From Oscillospiraceae bacterium (GTDB lineage: Bacteria > Bacillota_A > Clostridia > Oscillospirales > Ruminococcaceae), in the NCBI GenBank assembly GCA_900766795.1, contig CAAFWX010000020.1:1-6335 (forward strand): a stretch of 6,335 bases of DNA, written 5' to 3'. Positions 1 to 5,049 of this stretch are shown here, piece by piece. The notes beneath the pieces were generated by a model. The model did no database searches. It was not told where the DNA came from and was given only the letters and a program-made list of their open reading frames with translations. How positions within the stretch are numbered: the stretch's first letter is position 1; each line of letters starts with the position of its first letter. Position numbers and translations under genes: made by a program.

Positions 1-101
1 ATGTCGGGTGAGTCGTTATCCTCGGAGTTGTTATCGCCGCGGAGTTCTGTAAGTGACTTGATGAGTTTGTAATCTGCAACGGTTCTGTTTTCATTGTTCA
101 T
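1..101 (-). CDS. Hypothetical protein, N-terminal 33 residues only
   Basis: The ATG is at 101-99 and is preceded by an AGAAAGGAAC-type ribosome binding site (complement of about 105-114). The frame stays open to the left edge of the window. The visible N-terminus begins MNNENRTVADYKLIKSL and continues into an Asp/Asn/Glu/Ser-rich stretch (RGDNNSEDNDSPD). I do not recognise a family. The start is supported by the good Shine-Dalgarno and by the lack of any other start upstream in frame. It is divergent from the plus-strand noncoding unit at 172-402 and lies downstream of api92 in the same direction. Its own promoter is not clear: a TACAAT at the complement of 118-123 is too close to the ribosome binding site to be convincing. 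Function unknown. Confidence 0.6.
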   Translation of the reverse strand, partial: MNNENRTVADYKLIKSLTELRGDNNSEDNDSPD

Positions 102-171
102 GGTTGTTCCTTTCTATATTGTAATCGTATGTGAAATGGAACATGATGTCCCGTTCTTGGCGGTTAGGGCA

Positions 172-200
172 TTGACATTTGTTGCGAGTTGTGGTATAAT
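172..200 (+). promoter_or_regulatory. Consensus sigma-70/SigA promoter with extended -10
   Basis: TTGACA at 172-177 and TATAAT at 195-200 are both perfect hexamers separated by exactly 17 nt. TG at 192-193 completes a TGnTATAAT extended -10. Transcription should start near 206-208 and run rightward. No start codon with a plausible ribosome binding site and a useful reading frame follows, so the promoter appears to drive a noncoding RNA. Confidence 0.85.
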
Positions 201-230
201 AGGGTGTGTGAGGAGCCTGAGCGATATATC

Positions 231-330
231 GGAAGTTATATAAGTGTGGAGTTAGGAGAGTGGAGTGTGGAGTTAAGCCGATTAACAACTCCACACTTCA
301 CACTTCACTCTCCTAACTTCTCCAACTTCC
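231..330. repeat. Long imperfect inverted repeat made of heptamer repeats
   Basis: Complementary arms are: GGAAGTT (231-237) with AACTTCC (324-330); GTTAGGAGAGTG (251-262) with CACTCTCCTAAC (306-317), 12 of 12; and AGTGTGGAGTT (264-274) with AACTCCACACT (287-297), 11 of 11. The left arm is a run of five heptamers, 243-277: AGTGTGG, AGTTAGG, AGAGTGG, AGTGTGG, AGTTAAG. The right arm shows the complementary heptamer phasing (ACACTTC twice at 293-306, then ACTCTCC, TAACTTC). The organisation resembles short heptameric repeat families and MITE-like palindromes. It lies fully inside the predicted small RNA. Confidence 0.8.
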
Positions 331-374
331 CATAAGTCGAGCAGTCCCCCACAACATTATCTACACCATACCCC

Positions 375-402
375 GCACCGAGTTGTCTGCTCGGTGCTTT
401 TT
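375..402 (+). terminator. Intrinsic terminator of the small RNA unit
   Basis: GCACCGAG (375-382) and CTCGGTGC (390-397) form a perfect 8-bp GC-rich stem with a 7-nt loop, followed by five T (398-402). On the minus strand the stem is followed by GGGGTATGG rather than a T-tract, so it should not work efficiently for api92. Confidence 0.85.
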
Positions 403-406
403 CATA

Positions 407-1132
407 TCATACAGGTTCGGGCTGTTCGCAATCATCGTTTTGATTGGCTCTGAATACCGTGGGAAACAGTAGGTTTCCCATTTGCATTGCCACCTCGGAA
501 AACGGGAGAAACACCTGCTCTGAGATTGAATTCCCGTTTTCGTAGGTGGAAGTACCGGCAAACCGACCGCCCCGGCTTGCCCAACGATAGCGAATTTCTA
601 CTGACGGGTAAAGTTCCGCGAGCTTTTCCACTACCTTTCTTGACGGGGCAGTATCAGTGTCAAAAATCAGCCTGTTGTCGCTGCATACGGAAATTCGCGG
701 GTTTTCTGACTGTCCCCAATTCTGCCTGCACCAATCATACCAATGCGGCACTCCGTATCTTTGCAGAAACGCCACCATCTTCCTGCCGTCATCTAAAAAC
801 GCTGCGCGGGGAGGAATGTACTTGCCTGTGATATGGTGGCAGTAGCCGTCGTTGCAATCGAAATAGTCCGTGACAAGCTTGAACAGCCTGTCGTACTCAT
901 CAGCAGGCAGCTTTTCCCGGTGGCACTCTGCCGTCTTAGGGTTCACTGCCGTAAGGTAGCAATCAATTTTCACCCTTGCAAGGTTTGCGGGGATAGGCAC
1001 TAACTCGCTTGGGACAGGGAGAATATCGTTGAAATTGAGAGTTTGAGATTTGCGGTTGATTACGCTTTCAAGCATCCTCGCTATCTCTGATTTGTCACCG
1101 CTGAACAGCAATTCGTTTCTGATATTTGACAT
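407..1132 (-). CDS. Api92/YubB-like (DUF1281) plasmid-type protein
   Basis: This encodes a 241-residue protein resembling the Api92/YubB family (DUF1281, ferredoxin-like fold), which is carried by plasmids, phages and integrative elements. No biochemical role is established that I can cite. Supporting motifs are an N-terminal FSGDKSEIARMLESV segment (10-24), a central WYDWCRQNWG block (131-140) matching the family's W-x-x-W...NWG signature, an I/L-F-D-T motif (156-159), and a C-terminal aromatic GxFxGTSTYENG block (188-200). It appears full length, ending TGA. The start is at 1132 because AGAAAGGA sits directly upstream there; the open frame continues 39 codons further upstream, but that stretch contains the hairpin leader and the opposing DUF3800 promoter. 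Its leader (1115-1179) is duplicated at 2148-2212. Family assignment is from motif recognition, moderately sure. Confidence 0.75.
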   Translation of the reverse strand: MSNIRNELLFSGDKSEIARMLESVINRKSQTLNFNDILPVPSELVPIPANLARVKIDCYLTAVNPKTAECHREKLPADEYDRLFKLVTDYFDCNDGYCHHITGKYIPPRAAFLDDGRKMVAFLQRYGVPHWYDWCRQNWGQSENPRISVCSDNRLIFDTDTAPSRKVVEKLAELYPSVEIRYRWASRGGRFAGTSTYENGNSISEQVFLPFSEVAMQMGNLLFPTVFRANQNDDCEQPEPV

Positions 1133-1179
1133 CGTTTTTCCTTTCTGAAAACAAAAAGCCGACTGCATTTCTGCAATCG
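1115..1179. repeat. 65-bp direct repeat, copy A (api92 leader and first six codons)
   Basis: This matches 2148-2212 in the same orientation at 62 of 65 positions by eye (differences at 1127, 1161 and 1165). It covers the api92 hairpin leader, its ribosome binding site, ATG and codons for MSNIRN. Copy A belongs to the intact gene; copy B belongs to a truncated remnant. Confidence 0.85.
1151..1179 (-). promoter_or_regulatory. Terminator-like leader hairpin before api92
   Basis: On the minus strand CGATTGCA-GAAA-TGCAGTCG forms an 8-bp stem with a GAAA tetraloop (complement of 1160-1179), followed by GCTTTTTGTTTT. It sits about 20 nt before the api92 ribosome binding site. Read into the gene it would act as a terminator or attenuator. 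The homologous hairpin at 2187-2218 has a longer 14-bp stem, so this copy appears to have lost the outer 6 bp. Confidence 0.55.
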
Positions 1180-1242
1180 TGTCTTGCTTGTGTGTGATAA
1201 GGTGCAAATTACTGCATTTGTGAGATTTTTCGGAATAATCAC

Positions 1243-1271
1243 TTGACAACCGTGATTTTTTCTGCTATAAT
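1243..1271 (+). promoter_or_regulatory. Consensus promoter of the DUF3800 RNA/protein module
   Basis: TTGACA (1243-1248) and TATAAT (1266-1271) are perfect and 17 nt apart, with TG at 1263-1264 giving an extended -10. The predicted start point is near 1278. This placement rules out the ATG at 1243 as the DUF3800 start, because it lies inside the -35 region. Confidence 0.88.
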
Positions 1272-1277
1272 TGAATA

Positions 1278-1364
1278 TAATAAAGGTGCGGTATGCCGTA
1301 TCTTTTGGCTTGGTCTTTTGATCTGGGCCACCGCAGACGGGGACATCTCCCCGTCATTTTTTTT
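1278..1364 (+). ncRNA. Structured leader RNA, candidate DUF3800-associated RNA motif
   Basis: About 87 nt lie between the consensus promoter and an intrinsic terminator. TGCGGT (1287-1292) pairs with ACCGCA (1330-1335). Stacked directly on the 3' side of that helix is a hairpin of GGCTTGGTC (1307-1315) with GATCTGGGCC (1320-1329), closed by a TTTT loop and containing one bulge and several G-T pairs. The terminator hairpin follows at once. Comparative RNA work described several motifs named DUF3800-I to -XI beside genes of this family. Whether this RNA belongs to one of them is inference, since I cannot test it against the covariance models. It could act as an attenuated 5' leader or as a separate small RNA partner of the protein. 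Confidence 0.6.
1336..1364 (+). terminator. Intrinsic terminator between leader RNA and DUF3800 gene
   Basis: GACGGGGA (1336-1343) and TCCCCGTC (1348-1355) form a perfect 8-bp stem with a CATC loop, followed by A and eight T (1357-1364). It lies 16 nt before the DUF3800 ATG, so most transcripts from the upstream promoter should stop before the gene. Confidence 0.88.
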
Positions 1365-1380
1365 GCACTTGGAGTTTGTT

Positions 1381-2064
1381 ATGAGTATTTTGAGCATTTT
1401 TGTTGACGAGTCCGGTGATTTTGGCAAGCTGTACAAGACCTCGCCTTACTATTTGGTGACATTGGTATTCCACGACCAGTCCAACTCGATAAAAGAACAG
1501 CTTGAGAAACTTGACGAGAGTATGAGGTATGAAGAAACGCCGCATACATATATACATACAGGACCACTCATTCGCAGAGAGTATCCTTATGTGAACATGA
1601 GCATTGATGAGCGCAGGCATCTTTTGTTCAAGCTGCGTTCGTTCTTTGTAAACGCGCCCATTCACCACTACACGCTCGTTATTAACAAGCGTGAGATAAC
1701 CGATAGTCTTTCTCTTGGCGCTGCAATCTCTAAAAGTCTTAAAGCATTGGTTAACGACAATCTTGAATATTTCAACTCTTTTGAAAAGATTGTCGTATAT
1801 TATGATAATGGACAAATGGAACTGAACAGCGTACTGAACAGCGCCATGAACATAATGTTCCAAAGCGTAGAATTCAGAAAAGCGTCGCCAAATGAGTATC
1901 GGTTACTCCAAACTGCTTACTTTGTTTGCAGTTTCAAGCTCTTGGAAATCAAACAGAGCGAGAAACGCTTGAGCAAGTCCGAAGAACAATTTTTCTATAA
2001 ACCACAGGAACTTAAAAAGTCATTCATCAAAACTGTAAATGCAAAAATCCTTAAAACTCAATAG
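1381..2064 (+). CDS. DUF3800 domain protein (RNase H-like fold, function unproven)
   Basis: The 227-residue protein opens with MSILSIFVDESGDFG, the hallmark of DUF3800. D9/E10 form the first acidic pair. VVYYDNGQ places a second acidic residue at D142, and RLLQTAYFVCSFKLLE (174-189) is the C-terminal family block. DUF3800 proteins are predicted RNase H-like proteins found in accessory, plasmid and defence-rich regions, without an agreed function. The start at 1381 is chosen because the DESGDFG block normally lies within the first 15 residues and GGAG (1371-1374) is 6 nt upstream. Oddly, the C-terminal block, usually LLQ-x-AD-x-IC-x-x-ELL as I recall the family, has Y180 for the Asp and K186 for the Glu, so an active-site acid may be lost. 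The gene opposes its neighbours and has its own promoter, leader RNA and terminator. Confidence 0.88.
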   Translation: MSILSIFVDESGDFGKLYKTSPYYLVTLVFHDQSNSIKEQLEKLDESMRYEETPHTYIHTGPLIRREYPYVNMSIDERRHLLFKLRSFFVNAPIHHYTLVINKREITDSLSLGAAISKSLKALVNDNLEYFNSFEKIVVYYDNGQMELNSVLNSAMNIMFQSVEFRKASPNEYRLLQTAYFVCSFKLLEIKQSEKRLSKSEEQFFYKPQELKKSFIKTVNAKILKTQ

Positions 2065-2068
2065 CGTT

Positions 2069-2090
2069 AAGCTGCCCGAAGGCAGCTTTT
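2069..2090 (+). terminator. Intrinsic terminator of DUF3800 gene
   Basis: AAGCTGCC (2069-2076) and GGCAGCTT (2081-2088) form a perfect 8-bp stem with a CGAA loop and end in TTTT, starting 4 nt after the DUF3800 stop codon. Confidence 0.85.
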
Positions 2091-2119
2091 GCTATTATGG
2101 TGAAAGCAATGTGTTATGA

Positions 2120-2147
2120 TTGGTTGAATATATCCAACCAATTGCTG
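2120..2147. repeat. 28-bp direct repeat, parB tail copy 2
   Basis: This matches 3119-3146 at 27 of 28 positions (A for C at 2132). It contains TTGGTTG and CAACCAA as inverted arms about an 8-nt centre, so each copy is also a small palindrome. It directly abuts the 65-bp repeat copy B at 2148. Confidence 0.85.
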
Positions 2148-2212
2148 GTTTCTGATATTGGACATCGTTTTTCCTTTCTGAAAACAAAAAGCCAACTACA
2201 TTTCTGCAATCG
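2148..2212. repeat. 65-bp direct repeat, copy B
   Basis: This is the second copy of 1115-1179, same orientation, offset 1033 bp. It carries the ribosome binding site, ATG and six codons of an api92-like gene and most of the terminator hairpin located after rpn. Homology stops inside that hairpin at 2212. Confidence 0.85.
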
Positions 2213-2218
2213 GCTTTT
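2181..2218 (-). terminator. Intrinsic terminator after rpn
   Basis: On the minus strand a 14-bp stem (2218-2205 with 2200-2187), including three G-T pairs, closes a GAAA tetraloop and is followed by TTTTTGTTTT (complement of 2190-2181). It begins 22 nt after the rpn stop codon. Confidence 0.8.
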
Positions 2219-2240
2219 GAGTATTCAATTGTGTGCTGTG

Positions 2241-3038
2241 TTAAGCAGAGGTCTTTTTGGCAAGTTCCTCTACTACTGCTTCATCAAGACCTGCGATTTC
2301 TGCAATCTCCTTAATGGAGTAGGTTTTCTTTGCAAGCATTCTGAGAGCAATCTCAATCCTATCTTTTGTTTTTTCGTTTTCAACGATTTCTTCAACAATT
2401 CTGCACATAGTCTGTACGCCCTCCTTTGAGTTTTTATAGTAGCCGGCTCTGTCCGCAAGGACTTTGTAACTGATAGCGCTTGGGTCAACGCAGGAGAAAT
2501 CTCTCATCAGCTTTCCGAGCTTGGTGTCGTCCTGTATACGGCTGTTCACATATATAATATGCGAGCCGTCGTTGAATTTATCCGCCGTTCCGTTTACGGT
2601 TCTGTCGATGACGTACAGCGGCTTGTTGCCCTTGAGAACATCGCTTTCCGTAATAAAAATCACGAAACTTTCCGGCAGCTTTGAATAATCATCACCCACA
2701 AGCAGGGTATCAGAGTCTATCATACTGCTGATATAGCGGGCGCGTCTGGGATTTGCTCCGCCCTCGCTGCGCTGTATCTCAATGTCGTATTTTGTGCCGT
2801 TTGTGTCCTCGGCATACACGTCAAGCCTTACCGAGTGAGTCCTCAAGCTGCTTATCGTGTACTGTGTCTTGGTTTCCTTAACGATGATGTCATCTCTGTC
2901 AAGGATAATCCTTATGACCAGCTCCGCACAAGCCTTGTCGGAGAGGACGGCGGTCATAAAGTTATCGTCCATAAGACGCATTTGCTGAATCTTTTCAATT
3001 ATTTCAGCGCGTCTTTTATCCCTTGTCTGTTCGTCCAT
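2241..3038 (-). CDS. Rpn family recombination-promoting nuclease (PD-(D/E)XK transposase-like)
   Basis: The 265-residue protein belongs to the Rpn/PD-(D/E)XK nuclease-transposase family (PF12784-type). Studied Rpn proteins are DNA endonucleases that raise recombination, and some have been linked to phage defence. The nuclease core is visible as RLDVYAEDTNG (71-81) followed by YDIEIQR (84-90): D73, E87 and Q89 fit the D...(E/D)xQ variant of the motif, with E39 as a possible helical acid. IEIQRSEG followed by RRARYISSMID is typical of the family. The C-terminus YSIKEIAEIAGLDEAVVEELAKK resembles the small helix-turn-helix-like tail seen in many members. Length is near the usual size, with no break. 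GGAGGTT (complement of 3043-3049) supports the start. It has its own promoter and terminator, so it is a free-standing cargo unit downstream of parB. Confidence 0.88.
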   Translation of the reverse strand: MDEQTRDKRRAEIIEKIQQMRLMDDNFMTAVLSDKACAELVIRIILDRDDIIVKETKTQYTISSLRTHSVRLDVYAEDTNGTKYDIEIQRSEGGANPRRARYISSMIDSDTLLVGDDYSKLPESFVIFITESDVLKGNKPLYVIDRTVNGTADKFNDGSHIIYVNSRIQDDTKLGKLMRDFSCVDPSAISYKVLADRAGYYKNSKEGVQTMCRIVEEIVENEKTKDRIEIALRMLAKKTYSIKEIAEIAGLDEAVVEELAKKTSA

Positions 3039-3065
3039 ATAGAACCTCCATGCTGTTCTGATTTT

Positions 3066-3094
3066 ATTTTATCACAAATATTTGAATTCGTCAA
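3066..3094 (-). promoter_or_regulatory. rpn promoter
   Basis: On the minus strand TTGACG (3094-3089) and TAAAAT (3071-3066) are 17 nt apart, and TGA just before the -10 gives an extended -10. Transcription should start near 3059, leaving a leader of about 20 nt with the GGAGG ribosome binding site. Confidence 0.8.
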
Positions 3095-3109
3095 GTGGAA
3101 TTGCCCTGT

Positions 3110-4180
3110 TCAGCTTTGTTGGTTGAATATCTCCAACCAATTGCTGAACACATCATCCTGCTGCAAGCAGTAGTTCAGATACTCACGAACCATATCCTCA
3201 CCGACCTTGCCGATAGTCCTGCGTATCGTTTCGCGGTCAAAGCTAACGGAGATGTCGGGCAGGTCATCATAATCAACCTCGCTTGTTACGGGTGGGGTTT
3301 CAACCGGAGTTGACGGATTGTTAATAACCTCGGCGGGCTGTGTCTTGCTCTCGTCCGAATTGCTTTCGGCAGGTTTTTCAGGAGTTTCGTCCTCGGTGAT
3401 TTCACTGTCGTTATGAGGTTCATGGGGCTGCGATTTAGGCTTTGCTGCCTTTCCCGTTATGATTTCGGAAATATCGTCCTCGTCAAAACCGAATCCGTTT
3501 CTGGATATGAGCAGCATTGCCGCCTTTTCGTCAATAACCGCTTTCGGGTTGTCGTTCAGCCAATCGGCGAGGACAGACTGATTTCCCGCGGACAAGTCGG
3601 CGAGATGAACCGCTGTCAGTATATTGAATCTGCCGTCGTTCAGCAGCGTGAGCAGGCATTCTTCAAGATTAGCGCATTTAATATAGCGCTCGATAGTCTT
3701 GCGGGTAACGCCGTACTGTTCAGCCATCAATGTCTTTAAGCCCTTTTTCTTGCCCATTATCCTGTTGAGAACATCAAACTGCATTTTGTAGGCATTTATC
3801 AGCTCAACGACCGACAGGCTGTGACGCTGGCAGAGGTTTGTGTCCAACATCATAAGCTGTGCATGGTCCTCGTCGGTGTCCTTGACAATCGCGTCGATTT
3901 CCGTCCATCCGAGCTTTTCGCAGGCTCTTGCGCGGTTGTGTCCCGCGATAATGCGGTACTTGTCGCCGTCTGCGGTGACGATTATCGGGGAGAGCAAACC
4001 GTTTTCTGCTATGGATGCAGCAAGGCTCTCCAGAGCCTAGTCCGTGTACGGCTCGAACGGCTGCCCCTCCCATGAAACAAGGCTGTTCAGAGGAATTTTC
4101 TTTTCAGCAATCTTTGTTTCGTCCCGGAAGAAAGCCGCTCCGTCGTAAGTGCCGCGGTTCCTTGATAAATTCAGACCCAT
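3110..4180 (-). pseudogene. parB: ParB-like partition protein interrupted by in-frame amber codon
   Basis: Read from the ATG at 4180, the frame encodes a 356-codon ParB/Spo0J-family protein, but codon 48 is TAG (4039-4037). Before the stop: MGLNLSRNRGTYDG, then a ParB nuclease-like N-terminal region starting about residue 29. After it, in the same frame: ALESLAASIAENGLLSPIIV (49-68), G80-H-N-R-A-R-A matching the GxRRxRA-type motif, a helix-turn-helix around 148-168 (MAEQYGVTRKTIERYI), an acidic/Pro-rich linker, and a C-terminal region ending SNWLEIFNQQS. Homology flows unbroken across the stop, so a single substitution such as GAG to TAG is the simplest cause. A TTG at 3997 could restart translation, but no good ribosome binding site precedes it and it would lack the conserved N-terminus. 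The ATG overlaps the parA stop codon (TAATG), indicating translational coupling. Suppression, recoding or sequencing error remain possible. Confidence 0.8.
3119..3146. repeat. 28-bp direct repeat, parB tail copy 1
   Basis: This encodes the C-terminal SNWLEIFNQQ of parB on the minus strand and recurs at 2120-2147. TTGGTTG (3119-3125) and CAACCAA (3134-3140) make it a 7-bp palindrome; it lacks a T-tract and so is not a clear terminator. Confidence 0.85.
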
Positions 4181-4944
4181 TACAATTCCTCCCTTGCCAG
4201 TATTTCGTCCACAAGCTCTCTGTACTGCGTACCCATGCTGCTGTTTTTCCTGCGTATAAGCGATTTCCTGTCGGCGGAGCTGTATGCTGCCTCAATGCGG
4301 CGGGTTATCTTTGTTGTGTAAACAAGGTCGGAGTATTCTTTCGTAAGCACCTCGTCAACATCTTTGGTCATCTTCGTGTTGTCAACCATTGTTTCAACTA
4401 TGCCGCATATTGTCAAGCCCTTGTTGATGTTCTTGCGGATAGCGTTTACTACTTGCTCAAACTGTATCAGACCATTTACGCTGAACATCTGCGTCTGTAC
4501 GGGAACGATTATGCTGTCTGCTGCCGCAAGAGCGTTGTGAACAAGCATTCCAAGCGAGGGTGGGCAATCGATAATGATGTAGTCATAGCTGTCAAGCTCC
4601 CTGTCATTTTTGAGCGCGTTACGCAGAATTTGTTCTCTGCACATCATCTGCACAAGGAACATCTCGGCGCTGGAGAGCATTATGTCGGCAGGTATGTAGT
4701 CGATATGCTCGTCCTCGTTGCTGACAATGCACTCATGGGGTTCAGCCTCGCCCTTCAGTATGTGGAGCAGGGTGCGGCGGTTTGTGTCGAAATCGTAGCC
4801 GAGGTAATCGGAAAGGTTTGCCTGCGGGTCGGCGTCTATGCAAAGCACTTTCTTTTCTTTTTCAGCAATAGCTGCTGCTATGTTTACGACGGTAGTGGTT
4901 TTACCAACTCCGCCTTTCTGATTTGCAACTGCGAATATTTTCAT
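4180..4944 (-). CDS. parA: ParA-family partition ATPase
   Basis: The 254-residue protein is a ParA/Soj/MinD-type P-loop ATPase for DNA partitioning. It shows the deviant Walker A KGGVGKTT (10-17) with signature Lys10, the A' motif CIDADPQANL (35-44), and Walker B YIIIDCPPSLG (122-132) with Asp126. There is no N-terminal helix-turn-helix domain, which matches the short Soj/type Ib architecture, so it probably does not act as its own repressor through a separate domain. In the usual ParABS scheme, ATP-bound ParA coats DNA and ParB bound at parS stimulates hydrolysis. The start is secure because AGGAGG lies 8 nt upstream. Its stop overlaps the parB start by one base. Here ParA looks intact while its partner is interrupted. 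Confidence 0.95.
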   Translation of the reverse strand: MKIFAVANQKGGVGKTTTVVNIAAAIAEKEKKVLCIDADPQANLSDYLGYDFDTNRRTLLHILKGEAEPHECIVSNEDEHIDYIPADIMLSSAEMFLVQMMCREQILRNALKNDRELDSYDYIIIDCPPSLGMLVHNALAAADSIIVPVQTQMFSVNGLIQFEQVVNAIRKNINKGLTICGIVETMVDNTKMTKDVDEVLTKEYSDLVYTTKITRRIEAAYSSADRKSLIRRKNSSMGTQYRELVDEILAREEL

Positions 4945-4952
4945 TGTCGTTT

Positions 4953-4958
4953 CCTCCT
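4953..4958 (-). promoter_or_regulatory. parA ribosome binding site
   Basis: A perfect AGGAGG on the minus strand lies 8 nt before the parA ATG and fixes the start. Confidence 0.9.
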
Positions 4959-5049
4959 AAAATCGTTGTTCTTCCTTTGGATGAATTTACGCATAGAGTG
5001 ACGGCGAGGAAGATTCGGATGTTCGCCGACACCGCCTGTCGGGTAGCCC

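Larger units (their letters stand above)
207..402 (+). ncRNA. Putative ~195-nt small RNA
   Basis: The unit is bounded on the left by a perfect consensus promoter and on the right by a strong intrinsic terminator, with no convincing open reading frame between. Most of the 5' half folds into one long hairpin (231-330). A single-stranded linker (about 331-374) follows, then the terminator stem. The linker contains CGAGCAG (338-344), which can pair with CTGCTCG (387-393) inside the terminator. The RNA ends 5 nt short of the api92 stop codon on the opposite strand, so read-through would be antisense to api92. I do not recognise an RNA family. The 5' and 3' ends are predicted from the promoter and terminator only. 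Confidence 0.55.
2067..2165 (-). pseudogene. Fusion scar: api92-like start joined to parB-like 3' end
   Basis: The ATG at 2165, with the same AGAAAGGA ribosome binding site as api92, opens a 32-codon frame starting MSNIRN, identical to api92 for six residues. At 2147/2148 the sequence switches to one matching the parB 3' end. Read in the parB frame, one register off, 2146-2114 encodes SNWLDIFNQS followed by TAA, against SNWLEIFNQQS followed by TGA in parB. The Glu/Asp change at codon level shows the tail comes from a diverged parB relative, not a fresh copy. The remaining codons run into the DUF3800 terminator. A functional peptide is unlikely. The best reading is a deletion/recombination junction between two related elements. 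Confidence 0.7.

Noticed and set aside
375..402. Resemblance of the terminator stem GCACCGAG/CTCGGTGC to a Cas9 tracrRNA 3' hairpin
   Set aside because: Only the terminator stem looks similar. There is no repeat-antirepeat, CRISPR array or cas gene in the window.
1133..1249. N-terminal extension of the api92-like gene to 1249
   Set aside because: The stretch holds a hairpin leader and the opposing promoter, while AGAAAGGA marks the ATG at 1132.
1243..1380. In-frame extension of the DUF3800 gene to the ATG at 1243
   Set aside because: That ATG overlaps the -35 hexamer, and the stretch contains the promoter, structured RNA and terminator. The family's DESGDFG motif sits properly only with the 1381 start.
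2067..2165. A genuine 32-residue small protein
   Set aside because: Its frame simply reads across the api92/parB junction out of the parB register and into the DUF3800 terminator.
4037..4039. TAG read as a sense codon by an alternative genetic code
   Set aside because: The DUF3800 gene ends in TAG with a terminator 4 nt later, so TAG appears to be a normal stop here. A local suppressor cannot be excluded.
3804..4073. 89-codon minus-strand frame overlapping parB
   Set aside because: It is out of register with parB, while the parB register matches the ParB family on both sides of the stop. The defect is a nonsense codon, not a frameshift.
4015..5001. 328-codon plus-strand open frame opposite parA
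   Set aside because: It is the antisense shadow of parA and the parB start; composition is Cys/Val/Leu-rich and shows no family motif.
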